From Boswellia sacra (taxonomy: Eukaryota; Streptophyta; Magnoliopsida; Sapindales; Burseraceae): a DNA stretch of 64,000 nucleotides. A model generated the notes under the pieces. It was not told the DNA's origin and searched no databases. It saw nothing but the letters and a program-made list of their open reading frames with translations. The translations under genes and the position numbers were made by a program. The stretch is taken from assembly GCA_013180625.2 (NCBI GenBank), contig SNVD02001400.1:310001-374000 (forward strand), given 5' to 3'. Positions 51,401-63,598 of the stretch are shown here, piece after piece (positions within the stretch are counted from its first letter, which is position 1; every line of letters begins with the position of its first letter).

Positions 51401-52548
51401 ACATACTTCATCATATCGTTCCATGGCCTCCAATATGCATCCTTTTCTGAAATACCCCTGCAGGTGTATAAAATGATACCTGTTATGAAGAGCTTAAAAA
51501 TGCCAAGTGCAATAAATAAAAAACAAAAACAAAAAGAAAGAAGCACCTTTTCCCACTGGGGATTCAATGTGATTGTCATATCTGCATCAGCAAGTGCTTT
51601 GTTGAGTTTCACCAGATGTAGAAATGCTGCAGCACGGTTGCTGACAAATAATAAAAAACCATAATGAAATGTTGCACAGATGTGTAGCTCACGCATAACA
51701 AGTGAAACCAATGAAGAACCAAATAAATCCAAAGCACAAAAAAGTCGATATAATGTCCACAAACCAAATCATAGAAAGCATTAAGTAAAATCAACTAACA
51801 CATAAAAAATGACATTTTCTGCTAACAGAACTTGTTCAAATTACATTATAACAAGGTATGTAGATGCCAGCATTAACCCAATACTATCTCTATATTTAAT
51901 TGTGCAAAACCTAAGTATGCACTCAATTCTTCTATTAACCTTCAAACAAGAATGTAATTACATAACTTGATTATTACTTGTTTAATAATCAAGTCATTAT
52001 AGGTCAACATGACATTGATTCAATTTTAATCCAAAAACACAATTAAAAAATTTAAAAAGAAAAAAAATCAGAGATTTCTTTTCCAATCATATCATTCACC
52101 TACGAATCTGCCATTTGAGAATCTTCCTGCATCTAAAATATCATGTAAAGAAAAAAGGCTCATATGCAGTACAAAGAAACTAAGATTTTAAACAACAATT
52201 TTGACAACACAAGTAAATATCGAAACTATAAGATTCCAACCTTGTACTGAAAACCCACACTATAGATGGGAAATTTCAAATTCTATTAAATTGATCTCTC
52301 TGAGTCATTCCGAAACCTTAATATTACATGACAGGAATACAAATACATGTTGCCTTGACGTATATATTTCATTTCTGAAAAACCCTAGAAAATAAAATAG
52401 AATAAATTGCAAATAACCTGTAAAGAGTAGCATTAGAAGGGTCCTGTTTGATGGCTTGAGTGTAAAGAGCAGCCGCTTTGAGATAGTTCCCAGCTTTGAA
52501 GAACTCGTTGCCTTTATCCTTCAATGACGTCTCCTCAGCCTCGGCCAT
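48408..52548 (-). CDS. TPR3: TPR co-chaperone-like protein TPR3
   Basis: Eight exons on the minus strand: 52548-52418, 51640-51547, 51457-51407, 51299-51126, 50827-50648, 50353-50234, 49222-49089, 48483-48408. All joins are in phase, giving 319 residues. The N-terminus MAEAEETSLKDKGNEFFKAG opens three TPR motifs (~7-108; e.g. NYLKAAALYTQAI, NRAAAFLHL, FRKGCILEAMERY), arranged as in Hsp70/Hsp90-binding clamps. A lysine-rich helix (~115-150) follows, then a C-terminal domain with SWHETSKVDARVYFL, ISYPQVWKGQGSRKW and HEVLPRLFKEKL. It is collinear with Arabidopsis TPR3 (At1g04190) as I remember it. Probably a cytosolic adaptor for chaperones. Head-to-head with the RPC9-like gene, 2 kb apart. Confidence 0.93.
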
Positions 52549-52668
52549 GTTTGAAGAAGATTGCAGTTATTGAGCTTGTTTCGCGGATTGCTAGGGTTTA
52601 CGAGAGGAAGGGAGATCTTAGTTAGCAGTTTTGACTGAGAAAGAGCTTGTGCCTTTGTTGCTTGCCTT

Positions 52669-52882
52669 GTGCCTGCCCTCCTGAGCCGCTTACAGCTTAA
52701 TTGAGCAAGTATCCAGTGTGATACACTATGCTGTTGAAGTTGGAGTCCTCGCTAACCAAACAGAATCCTGGCCGTGTGCCTGCCCTCTTGAGCCGCTTAC
52801 AGCTTAATTGAGCAAGTATCCAGTGTGATATACTATGCCGTTGAAGTTGGAGTCCTCGCTAACCAATCAGAATCCTGGCCGT
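52669..52882. repeat. tandem duplication, 2 x 107 bp, upstream of TPR3
   Basis: Units 52669-52775 and 52776-52882 differ at only a few positions. Each holds GAGCCGCTTACAGCTTAATT and a TAACCAA(A/T)CAG stretch, which makes a CCAAT box in the second copy. They lie 120-335 bp upstream of the TPR3 start codon, so promoter elements may be doubled. Confidence 0.95.
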
Positions 52883-54578
52883 TTATCTTGCAGTGCTATA
52901 GCGATTTTTACAGAAATTGTGTTCCTCTAACTAACTTGTTAATAGAAACATACCTTGATGGGGCATGGTTTCATCAAAGCCATTTTTTTTAAGGATTAAG
53001 GATAACTTTTGTAACGATTAAAAGAGTATTTTGATGTATTTTTTCAATTTTCCCAAACTAATTGGTTATCTAGAATAATCACATAATATATTAATAATGA
53101 AAATATTTAAAAAGAAATCCTTATTTTCAAATTGGGTAATTACTAGAGATCCCTAGGTTTTGATCGAAAACTTTACCCTCAACGTTTGAAAGAGCAACAA
53201 AATGACTCACAATTTCAATTTCTTATAGCCAGTGGAATAAAAAACGGTGTGATATAAGGATAATTTGGTATTTTAATCTAATAAAATATTAAAATATAAA
53301 AGAATTTTTAAAAAATTAAGAAAACTTTGTTAGTAAGATTTTGATAACTTCTAACGAGTTGATTGCAAATATAAAATTATTTTTAATACAAAATTATTCT
53401 TAATATAAACATATTTGTCAAAGGCGTCCCATATTTATATGATTTTTTTTGTTGCCGTAACAAAATTTTTAATTTTGGACGTGACAATATGCACTCATCA
53501 TCATTCACCAATCATCAATCAAGTATCCACAACTTAAAAGGTAATTCCATCGTGCCAAGTGGCAGCATATTTGCATATCAGAAGACATGTTAGGTGTACC
53601 CAAAAACAGGGAATCACAGCCTTCTTAAGACAAAGTCGCGGAAACAACATAGGTACACGAGGAGTCCCGATCACGTTCAACTTATCGCGTCTGGCAAACG
53701 AAACTCGAGAACTCAAATACTCAAAAGGGGTTTTAAAGATTTTGTTCAACTTTAAAGGTACGATTTTTTTTTTTTTTTGGTTCAATTTTGATTCTTTAAA
53801 CTTTTCTAATTTAACTATCTAAGTAATGAAGGAAAAAGTCAGTTTATTATTTTAATTTCAATTTTTTATAATTAATTTCTTAAAATTATTTTAATTTTTT
53901 ATTATTAATTTCCTTGCTTGCCACGACGAAAGTTTCTCGGACTCTCCTAATTTTTAGTTCCCTTTGCTTCTGTGACTTTTCACGGCAACCAAACAGAAAA
54001 TGAGATCATGCCCACATGCATTGATTGATATTTTTGATATTGCAACATGCTGCTTCATGAAATACCCTCCAAGGTATTCTTAAAACTTCTTTTTTGCTTA
54101 CACTTTGCCTTCTTGAATCTTGGTAACTGGGCTTGTTTGTCTTAAGTTTTTGTAGCTGTTCCTTTGCAATTGTTAGCCAGTGGGTGTGTGGGTGTTGTTT
54201 TTGGTGTTCTTTTTTTTTTTTTAAGATTTTCTACAATTTGTTGATATGGTTGTCTGATTTATGGAGCGCTGTTGGGGGTGGGTTGTTTTTTTTTTTTTTT
54301 AATTTCTCACAATGGAATTAGGGGCAAAGATGTCTTTGCATAGAAGAATCGGTTTCAGTGACAGATTCTCAAACGTCAACACGAAGTTGGAAGTTTGATT
54401 TAGTTAATGCAATGCATATGCTTGATGAAATGTTTCATGGAAACGATGTTTTATGACATTAGTTACTGACTTTTGGTTCAATTTGAGTGGCTGAAACAGG
54501 AAACTTGTGGACATTCGCTTGTATATATTGAAGCAGTATAGTATTTGAAGTTAATCAGAGGCAATCGTTTTGTCGGGG
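52883..54578. other. intergenic between TPR3 and the RPC9-like gene
   Basis: AT-rich, with T homopolymers near 53766, 54209 and 54286. The frames at 53534-53822 have no recognisable domain. The region 54350-54578 likely holds the promoter and leader of the RPC9-like gene. Confidence 0.4.
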
Positions 54579-56576
54579 ATGAAGATGTAAGCACTTTCAA
54601 TATTATGGAGTCGTTCTTTGGTTTATATACGTTGCTTTTACTTTCGTTAACTGCTACCTTTTATGGAAATAAATTGATTCTTTATATTAACATATGATTT
54701 ATTTTCATATTTTTTTGCGTTAGAAAATTATCTCGTCTAAGGTTTGGTTTGACTGGGGTCGAGGCAAACCTTTTGGTTTGGAAAATAAGTAGAGACCTCC
54801 TTACCTATAGAGGGGAAGTGTTTCATAAATTTTATGAAATTTAAAGGTCTCTGAAGAAGTTTAGAAGAGGTATAGGACAATCGTAGTAGTTAAATTCGAA
54901 AGAAAAGCAAGAGTTTCCCTACTGCTTTCTATGTTGATCATGTAGTATTATTTAAACAGTTTTCATTTTCTTCAGACTCGAAGGCAATGCTGGTGCACTT
55001 ACCAATTTTGAAGTGCTTGATTTTCTAAGATCTAGAGGGGCTTCAAAGGATCCAACACGAGTTCTCGTTCCAGTGGTACATTCTGAGTTCAAGGTTGGAT
55101 TTGCTCGTTATTTATTTTCCTAGGTCTTTTGCTTCCATAGATGACAGAGTTAGTTGTATTGGTATGGCTATGTGTGCTGTAGGTTTATGACTACTTGGTG
55201 GAAAGTGCTGCTTGCAATCAAACAAGGGAGAAAGTTACTGAGTTTTTGGAGAAGTGTAAAAAGTTCAAACTTGCAAAAGCTGAGATTCTGACTATTATCA
55301 ACATTCGGCCATCCTCTTTAGTTGAAATAGACTCGGTAAATTTAAGATCTTTCCTTGTATTTCTCATTTTGCTGATTATTTATAGTTTATTCAAATTTGA
55401 ACTTTGATTTGTGGTGGTGTTTGGCCCTGTTGATCATATGTCACACTCTAGCTTTAGTATATTGTGTATATTTATGTCTTAATTTTTCTCCTATTATTTG
55501 ATTTGTCATCTTCATGCAACACAACAAATGATATTTTTGTACATCATTAGACTGAATTGTGTACAGAGCAGAAACCAATGTTAACCTGGGTAAGCAAATT
55601 GATAAAAAAATAATCTAATTGGGAAGGATTGACTAAGAGTAAAATTTTGCTTCATGCAATCTATATATAATTATATATTTCAGTTGTTTAGTTATTAAAA
55701 TTAGTAATTCATTGTTGCCTAGAGTATGTAGCTTGTATGACTTTCAATTGAAAAGTTGGTATTTGAGCATAGTGGGACGTTACAATGATGTGATATGTCC
55801 AACACTTCTGTAAATGGTAGAATCCTCCTCTGTTAGACAATAAATGTGTTTTTCTTTTTGTTCAGAAGTCAACACATAATTAGATAGTACCTCGATTGTT
55901 GTCAAATGTCTATTTTCTAGAGCTAGAAATTAGTCTTTTATTTTTGCTTGAAGTGATTTAAAAAGAAGAGCATTCTTGGAAATTTGCTTTTTACTGTGGA
56001 TTGATAAATTAAAAAAAAAAAAGGATGGTCGTAGTGAGACTAAGAGCGGAGACAAGTTGACATCATAAGATGCTTCAAATGACAGCAGCAATGGCGATTG
56101 ATAGTGGTAGTGATAGTAACTTATAATTATAGTTGTCTCATTCTGGGAAAAGGTGTTATGTTTTGTTGTTTCTGTTTGTAATGACTTGAAAACATTTAGA
56201 AAATTATTGTTCCAAAGTATCCCGAAGATGGCTTATATTCTTGACATTAGCCTTTTGTTTTGTCAAGTGCATTGTCTGTGGTGAATTATTTATTTTTGGA
56301 TTGTCTGTGGTGAATTATCTATTTTTGGTTCATATTTCTTAGATTATAGAGCAATCTGACTCACGTTTTGATGAAGAGCAACTTCAAGAGTTAGTAGACC
56401 TGGTTCTGGAAGTGCTGCCACCTCCTCCAAACCAACCGATCACTGAAGAAGCGACTAATGAGAATGAAGAAGGAAATGCAGGAGAGCAGGTTACTGAGGA
56501 GAAAAATGAAACAGCAGATGGCGGCGGGAGTGATGTGGTCAATGAAGAAACAGAAGACGGTGAAAAAAATAGTTGA
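54579..56576 (+). CDS. RNA polymerase III subunit RPC9 (Rpb4/C17 family)
   Basis: Four exons, 54579-54586, 54976-55093, 55183-55335 and 56343-56576, join in phase to 170 residues. The first exon has only 8 coding bases (ATGAAGAT), giving MKILEGNAGALTNFEVLDFL, the expected start for RPC9/CRCP. The Rpb4/HRDC-like fold spans ~1-118 (LTNFEVLDFL, KAEILTIINIRPSS, FDEEQLQELVDLVLEVLP). An acidic, low-complexity tail (~120-170) follows. In yeast and animals this subunit (C17) pairs with C25 in the Pol III stalk, which contacts initiation factors for tRNA and 5S genes. Intron 3 (1 kb) contains a small tandem repeat of GGATTGTCTGTGGTGAATTA near 56270. The tail is longer than in human CRCP (148 residues). 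Confidence 0.9.
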
Positions 56577-59500
56577 CAGCTGAGGCCTTATGCCTCTCAG
56601 TTAAACTAGAAACTAACTAAAATCAAGATTTTTGCGAACATTATTTTAACTAGAGAAACCTACTTAAAAAACGCTCCCTTAATACCCAGTTTGAACACTC
56701 TTTCTGCACATTTACAGAGTTTCACTAGCTGGTTCAGATATACCAACACTGGAAACATAGTTAATTTGGAAGTTTAAGATTTTTCTAGACATTAGGTCTT
56801 TTTTTAGATTGATCTGCTATAGCAATTGTATCATTTTCTTTGCCAGAAATGTGGAGTTCCATTTGTGACTTGATTTTAAGTTCTTGAAATAAAAATACAA
56901 TTTGTTGTCATGCAATCGTACAAATTTTTTAATGTCCTCTTTCATTTCTAGTGATGGTACTATTTGTATGACAAGATCAAATCAGAACAGAGTTGTTTCT
57001 TTCAAATGTATCATTAAAATGAAACCATATGAATTTAGCCTGTTGATACATTTGATTCACTAAATTTCATGATTAACTTGCTTGATGCGATTAAGCTCGA
57101 TATTCATCTACTAGGTTGGTTGAACGTGATTAGTAAACAATGACCCCAATTCTGTTGAGTTTCTGTCAGTGATTTTATTGGACCAACGTCTTTTCCACCC
57201 AGAGGAATCCGAGTTATGTAATGGCCACTAGATGACAGTATAAGAGAATAGTTAGAACATCATGGAATGGATATATGATATAATAGACATCAGTCAAATC
57301 TCTTCAATCATTTCCTTTTGCACGAACATCATCAGATACATAGATCTACCATGACTATTTTATAAATTGTTGATATGTACATGGACATGTACAAGCATCA
57401 TTATGTGAGAATAGCTACGTTACAGTTGATGTAATGCATGTCGATATATGTATACATGAATATATATGTCAGTGGATCAACTACAGTGAACTCAGAAATT
57501 ATGGAGTGAAAGATTGGACATCAGAGCACTCCCAAAAGCTTGACAAAGGAAAAGAAAGGCTAGCAAAAGTCCCACACTCTACAGCGCAGCAACAGCACCA
57601 GCACTAGCACTATGCACCCAGACCCCAACAAGACTGTCAAATCAAACATCATTTCAATACCCAATCTCCTCAGTCTTCAGCTCTCTTTTTCTTCTGGTGC
57701 CCAAAGCAAGTGAATGTGCTGGGTGAAATGGGCAACCTGACCAGACCACACCACCATTCAGATTTGAGTAAATTTTGGAGCCACCAGGCCCAAGCCCTCT
57801 CATCCTCTTGTCAACCTGTCTCACCTAATCCAGAAAAATAATTACTGAAATTCATAAATTATAATAATAAATAAATACAAAGGCATATAATTGAAAATGG
57901 GAATAATAGTAGAAATGCCAGGTGGGTCTGAGGTCTGGCGATGAAGCGACAGTTGAACAAGACACCATTTGGCAAATGGGCTTGGAATTCTCTGAGAAAG
58001 GTCTAAAAATATCGTCCCTTTGATTTAAAGCAGAAGTGGGGGCCCCTTTAAAGTAAGAGTTTATGAGGGCTTTTCTTTTTACAGTCTTTTTGATATTTCT
58101 ACTTGCCATTTGTAATATAAACAACATTTCCACATGCAAACAGGCTGAAGCTTAAGCAGAAGCAGCAACAGAAGCACACTCGTCAACCAACCTCAAAGGC
58201 ATATGTTTATGTAAAGACACCCAAAACAAAATAACCCACCCGGCTACCCCCTCGTGTGTACTGACTTTTTTTTTTTTTTTTAATAACTTTAGAGACTCTG
58301 CTTCTGCTTCTTCTACGGAGCTGCAGTTCAAAGTAACTGTAGAAACAGTTGAATATCATCAATTAGTAGAAATCATTTTATAAATTATCTTTATGATGAA
58401 GGGTGTTATTGTAAATCATAACTGATCTCCATATTATACGAACAATCACTTTTGCTTTGGAAATGCCTTTGTAAGGCTGAAACCGTTTTTTGTTTTTACA
58501 AATTTAACTATATTTTATGGTAATGATTAAGAATAGATTTAAGTACTTAGAAGTGCTTTTATAAATACAACTTCTACTTGAAAGCAATGCTTATTTGAGA
58601 CACTTACTACCAACACCTGCGCATTTTAACTTAAAGCGTTAGTACATCAATCAGAATTTATATAAATGTATAAGAGTTTCATGGAATTGTGTGTTGAGAC
58701 ACAGATTGAATGATATCTACTTGTGGAGTTGGTATCGTGTATGGGAATCTCAATAATCAAGAAGCAACACCGCAAAGAACAAGTATTCTCGTGCTTCAAA
58801 ACAACAATAATGTAGGTGTGGAGCTGTGGGGTCTTTTAACACCATTTTCACGATTCAAAACCCTTCTAGTTCATATTCATTGAGAGATGGAATGTCTAAA
58901 AATGACATTGGAAATCAAATTGTGCCCCAAAAACGAACATTCCACATGGCTATAAAAGACTGAAACTATTTTGAACTAAAACAAGATTCTTTTTATCCCA
59001 TGCAGATGGGATACAACGCTTTTTATCCTCTTTTGTGCCAAGCAATTACAGAAAACGAGGTTTTTCGAGTTTTAATATTAAGATTTTACAAGCTTTAATG
59101 ACTCTTCAGGATATTAATATAAATATTACATGTGATTTAAGGCTCATAAATGAATAAAGAAGACGCTTTTATAACTACAACTTATGATTGTATTAAAGTA
59201 CGCATCGTTTTATTGCTCTTCTAACAAAATTTCATTATTTTAAATGTTTCTCTGTATGTTTTAAATTGTATAATACTTTTCATTAAATTATGCGGATAAG
59301 AGTACAAGAAAAATATATCTATGATCAGATTTGTTTGTTAAAATGCTAACACAATCATTACATCCATCTAATTGTCTTTCATGTCGCAAGTACATTTTAG
59401 CTTAATCTAATCACCACTAAGTAGCTAACGACTTTCCTAATCCCAACATAGATACAACAAATCTATCACATCCCCAAGTTCTCCCACCATAGACCCTATG

Positions 59501-60611
59501 GAATTTGGTCTGATGAGCAAGGGTGTCCTTGGAAACAAGAAATAAAGGGAAGGGCCTCAGAATCTCAAGGCACAATACGGAGAGAAAGATGCCAAAGCCA
59601 AAGAGAGAAAATTGAATGCTTGGTGTCGTATATATCCCTCGCCGGCAAACAAGATCATATTGGAGAAAGAAAATTGGATTAAAATATATATATATATATC
59701 CAGTAGCCACTCGCCAGGCATCAGAGAAACCAAAGTTCTCTCTTATCATTTCTTCTTTCATGCTCCCATTGCAGTTTCCAATTTTCTGACTAATTAATGT
59801 CTCATTTCACATGCAAATGATTTCTAGCTAGCAAGGCTTGGTACTGTCATTGTTGAAGGCAACCCCATTTGGTCATTTTCTTCTGCCTGCCTCTGCACAC
59901 TGTTCATTACCTACTAGACTAGGCCTGCTGATCAGGGACCGGAAGAGAGAGGAATCTGAGCAATTAAATATTAACGTGTATGTATTGAATAAGTACACAC
60001 ACATATAAACCAAACACTGGAAAATTAAGATTACAAACTTGGGTAATCTTAGGAGAATTATAAGTACAAGCTATATGGATATTTATTTGTGTAGAACTAG
60101 AAAGAAAACCTGAAACAAACTCAACTCAAGCTGAACATATATTATTTTGGTCCTCTGGTCTTTTTTATTAAATACACAGATGTCTTACTGGAGTGTCAGT
60201 GCAATTTAACAGCAGATAAACTGGGGAGAAAAACAGAAAAAATACTAGATAGATATGTTTATGTAATTAAATGGGCTTGTCTTAATTACAGCTTTTACTT
60301 CCAATCTGTCTCGTAATAACAAACTTGCATCAATGCAAGAAAAAAAAAAAAGTAAAAAGAGAGAGTGAGAGAAGAGGCATCCATGGGAGCGAGAGAGATC
60401 CCTCTTGGTAATCTAACTTACAAGTGCTTACATTCCCAACGTTCTCTGTTCCCTTACAGAGAATGCAAAATCATCATAATACTCTAATATAAACATAGAA
60501 AGAACCACCAATGCAGTCACCAGATAGTTAAAATAACAATATTAATTATGAAACAAAATATTAAAAAAAAGTCTCTTTTTTTTTTACTGCATTAATTGTC
60601 TCTCTTTTGTT
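56577..60611. other. intergenic between the RPC9-like and EPFL genes
   Basis: 4 kb without a confident gene. The 3' UTR of the RPC9-like gene fills the first few hundred bases. On the minus strand, 57824-57654 is a 57-codon open frame after a GGATTAG acceptor (see findings). The frames at 57852-58139 and 59417-59761 have no recognisable domain. The region 60180-60611 may include the 3' UTR of EPFL. Confidence 0.4.
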
Positions 60612-61003
60612 CTAGGGCATGAAGAGCTTGTTCCCACACTTGCATCGCCAAGCTTCAGGGTAGTACTCTAATGGCATACTCATTCCAGGCTGAATAGGCA
60701 CGTGAACCGGTTTACAAGGCGAACAGTTCCCACACTTGGATCTGCACGTGGGTGGCGAAGAACCTGGACCACTGAATCGCTTCTCTGCCTCCAATGACTC
60801 CGACCCTCTCTCTTGCAAACCACTCCCTGCAAAACCAAAACCCTTAACTATAAGATCATCAAGTGATGATGAGCATGGACATCAAACATCAAACATGTAC
60901 AGTAGTAGTTCTATATGTGTATACCGAGTTGGGTAAGCAGGAAGAAGAGGAATGTAAAGGCAGTGAGAGATGAGAAAAGACGGCAGTGGTGGTGACGCCG
61001 CAT
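60612..61003 (-). CDS. EPIDERMAL PATTERNING FACTOR-like secreted peptide
   Basis: Two exons, 61003-60925 and 60826-60612, join in phase (intron donor GTATAC) to a 97-residue precursor. The start MRRHHHCRLFSSLTAFTFLF is followed by more hydrophobic residues, forming a signal peptide of ~26-28 residues. After a short acidic pro-region comes the EPF domain (~54-97), starting GSSPPTCRSKCGNCSPC and ending YYPEAWRCKCGNKLFMP. Six cysteines are present, the EPFL number (EPF1 and EPF2 have eight). EPFLs are apoplastic ligands of ERECTA-family receptor kinases and act in stomatal patterning and in stem, leaf-margin or ovule growth. The YYPEAWRCKCGNKL ending points to the EPFL1/2/3 group; the exact orthologue is uncertain. 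No defects are seen. Confidence 0.93.
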
Positions 61004-62643
61004 GGCCAGAGGTGTTGGGGTGCAGGATTATGGTAAGTAGAGAGGAGAGGGATGGACAGGTAGGAAGAGAGTGGCGTGATGTGAGTGTGGTGGTATTATT
61101 CTTACTACTCTTATTATCGAAAGTTGTATTTAATTCCGGTTGGAGTTGAGGAGGTTGGTTTTTGCGGGTGAGCGTGTGAAGGAGTCTAAGTCAAAGAGAC
61201 ATATACAAAAAGATTAGAGAGAGTTTTGTATTATTGCTTGGCCAAAGGGCAGGGGTGGGGTCTACTGGGGGCCTGAATGATTGTGGTGCTGTGAACTTCA
61301 GCCCGTCATTCTGCTTTTTATTTACCATATACCACTCACTGTGCGGTTAATAACATCACAAAAGTAAAAAATTTTTTACCTCCTTTTACACTCTTCTCTC
61401 TGCTTTTTACATACAACTGTATTTATCAAATAATATTGAATAATAAAAATTACAAAAAATAATTATATTTTTAAAGATTTTAGATACCATAATCAAAAAA
61501 TTGACAAATCAACAACTTTTCTTTTTTCCTTTTTTTTTTTTAACTTTAATATCTAACATTTAACTACATGAAAACTCTTTTAAACTTTTGGATTGTTGGT
61601 ACTTAGTTGTAGATAACAAAAAAGATATTTTGATCTATCAATTTGTTGATATAGTCATAACGTCTAAATTATCATAAAATAGAATTACTTTTTGAATTTA
61701 TCCAATTCTATTATATTAAATGCTTGACAAATAATATGCAATGAGGTTGATCTTCAAAGAGTAGGATTTAGATACGGATGCTTGATATTTGGTTTATGTG
61801 GACTTTAATTTGAAGGGTGGTAGAGTCAGTGATCGATAAGTACTTGTCTGGTAATTAAAGAGATTTTTACTACAGTAACAAGACGTCACATCTTCTCATG
61901 TTACATTAGCTAGTGATCTGTTTCTCGGAAACACATATATTATTAGGGGATACCATCTCAACGCCATGATTCCGTATTTTAGATGAATATATTGTTAATT
62001 TTTTAGATTCCCAATACATAACAGAAAGAGCAAATAATTGACTTGTAAATCATCATACTAAAGTAATTAGCAAGGAGGAAAGATACACTACACTTTTGTC
62101 CCCTTGCTTGCGTGATAGATTTGCTTTGGCAATCGTTGAGTACACGTCTAATAAGCCAGGTTTTGTGTATAAGCATGGGTGTTTATAAGCACTATGCATT
62201 GTATGGTGAGTGCCCTTGAGTTAAGTGGATGGAATGTAGCCCTTTTTTTTTTTTTTTGGTTTCTTGTAAGGAAGAACCATCCATGTGCAGCATTGAATCC
62301 ATGGGCGAATTCACCAGACCAGTATGAGAATGTTAACTTTGACTTTCATATTCATTAATGTGATCGTGTGTGTTTGCGCAGCAAAATCGTTCACATTTAT
62401 GCTTATGTGACAGTTTTGCCGATGGATTTTGTTTTGAGAATATGTATAGCAATTAAGAAAGGGCCGGGGGGATGGCAAAGATGTAATAATATGGAAATAA
62501 AGGGGTGTTGAGGTAGGGGACAACAGCGCCCGTGTGGTTGCGTGGGTGTGGGAGAATGGAGGGTCTGTCTCGTACGGGATGAACATCTGAGTCAAGGCCT
62601 AACCCTAAGCTCACCATTATTGCAAACAAATGAATTGAATTGA

Positions 62644-62647
<4 letters not shown>
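61004..62647. other. upstream region of the EPFL gene and intergenic DNA
   Basis: The first ~200 bp upstream of the EPFL start are GA/GT-rich and likely promoter or leader. The remainder is AT-rich with T runs near 61525 and 62243. The minus-strand frame 62311-62595 has no recognisable domain. Confidence 0.4.

Positions 62648-62676
<29 letters not shown>
62648..62676. repeat. (CT)n microsatellite
   Basis: About 14 CT dinucleotides. Confidence 0.95.
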
Positions 62677-62677
<1 letters not shown>

Positions 62678-63050
62678 GCTGGCCCTTAACAGTGGTCGCC
62701 GGTAGCTACGATGTCCCTAATAAATTCCATGCGGGACCCTTTGGGGGCTTGGATTGTGGGGACATCCAACAAGCTACAACACCGTGACCGAACCGTCCCC
62801 CCTTCACCTCTTTTATTTATTTATTTTCTTCTTTTCCTACTTGTTCATATTCAATTTCAATTTACAAAAATGTTGTTTATTTACAAAATTTATATAGTAA
62901 CAGGAATCTTTAGACATAAAATTCGGCATCAATCTACAACCATTTAATCCGTAAAATTCAATAATTGAGATGATTGATAAATTAGTGGCATTAAATATAA
63001 CTTTTTTGCTTCCGATTTTAATTATTAAATTTGATGAGATTGATAATTAT

Positions 63051-63143
63051 AAATTTGTATTAATAAATTTATCTTAAAATATTCCTTCCATATATATATA
63101 TATAATAAATTTGTATTAATAAATTTATCTTAAAATATTCCTT

Positions 63144-63181
<38 letters not shown>
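63051..63181. repeat. tandem duplication of 56 bp ending in (AT)n
   Basis: AAATTTGTATTAATAAATTT followed by ATCTTAAAATATTCCTTCC and an AT run occurs twice with a 56-bp period. The second copy ends in a longer AT tract (to 63181). Confidence 0.9.
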
Positions 63182-63185
<4 letters not shown>

Positions 63186-63598
63186 TCTGTTGATAGGCTC
63201 TCAAGTGACAATGTGTAGTGAGAGCTTAGCCCAAAAGGATTAAGCCGAGTTGGATGCACCTCTTACTTGTATCGTCCTGTAATTAATAAAAAAATAACAT
63301 TAGAGAGCAAAACCAATGGCTTACTGGTGTTTGCGCTCCAAAAAACAAGTTAGCAAGGAGGAGGAGGATGAGGCACCAAGGAATCACCTACCAAAGGGTA
63401 ATTTTGATGCTATGAGAAGTGACATTTTCTCTGTGTATGCTCATGTCCCCTTCTCCAAGGAGAAGAGATATTTATAAGATGAGAGTGGTACCTTCTGAAA
63501 CTTGCTTAAGGGATGGCCTTCCGAAGAGGGACACCTTTAGCCATCGGAAGATGTTATACATCATGTCTTGGTACCGTTTTTGAGGGCAGGCTTGATAG
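63182..63598. other. non-coding, possibly LTR-derived
   Basis: A less AT-rich stretch with phrases such as AAGAGATATTTATAAGATGA and GGCCTTCCGAAGAGGGAC, which look like retrotransposon LTR or leader sequence. No paired copy or target duplication was found, so this is a guess. Confidence 0.25.

Noticed and set aside
57852..58139. 95-codon minus-strand frame
   Set aside because: Ends in low-complexity Tyr/Phe-rich sequence and shows no domain or signal peptide.
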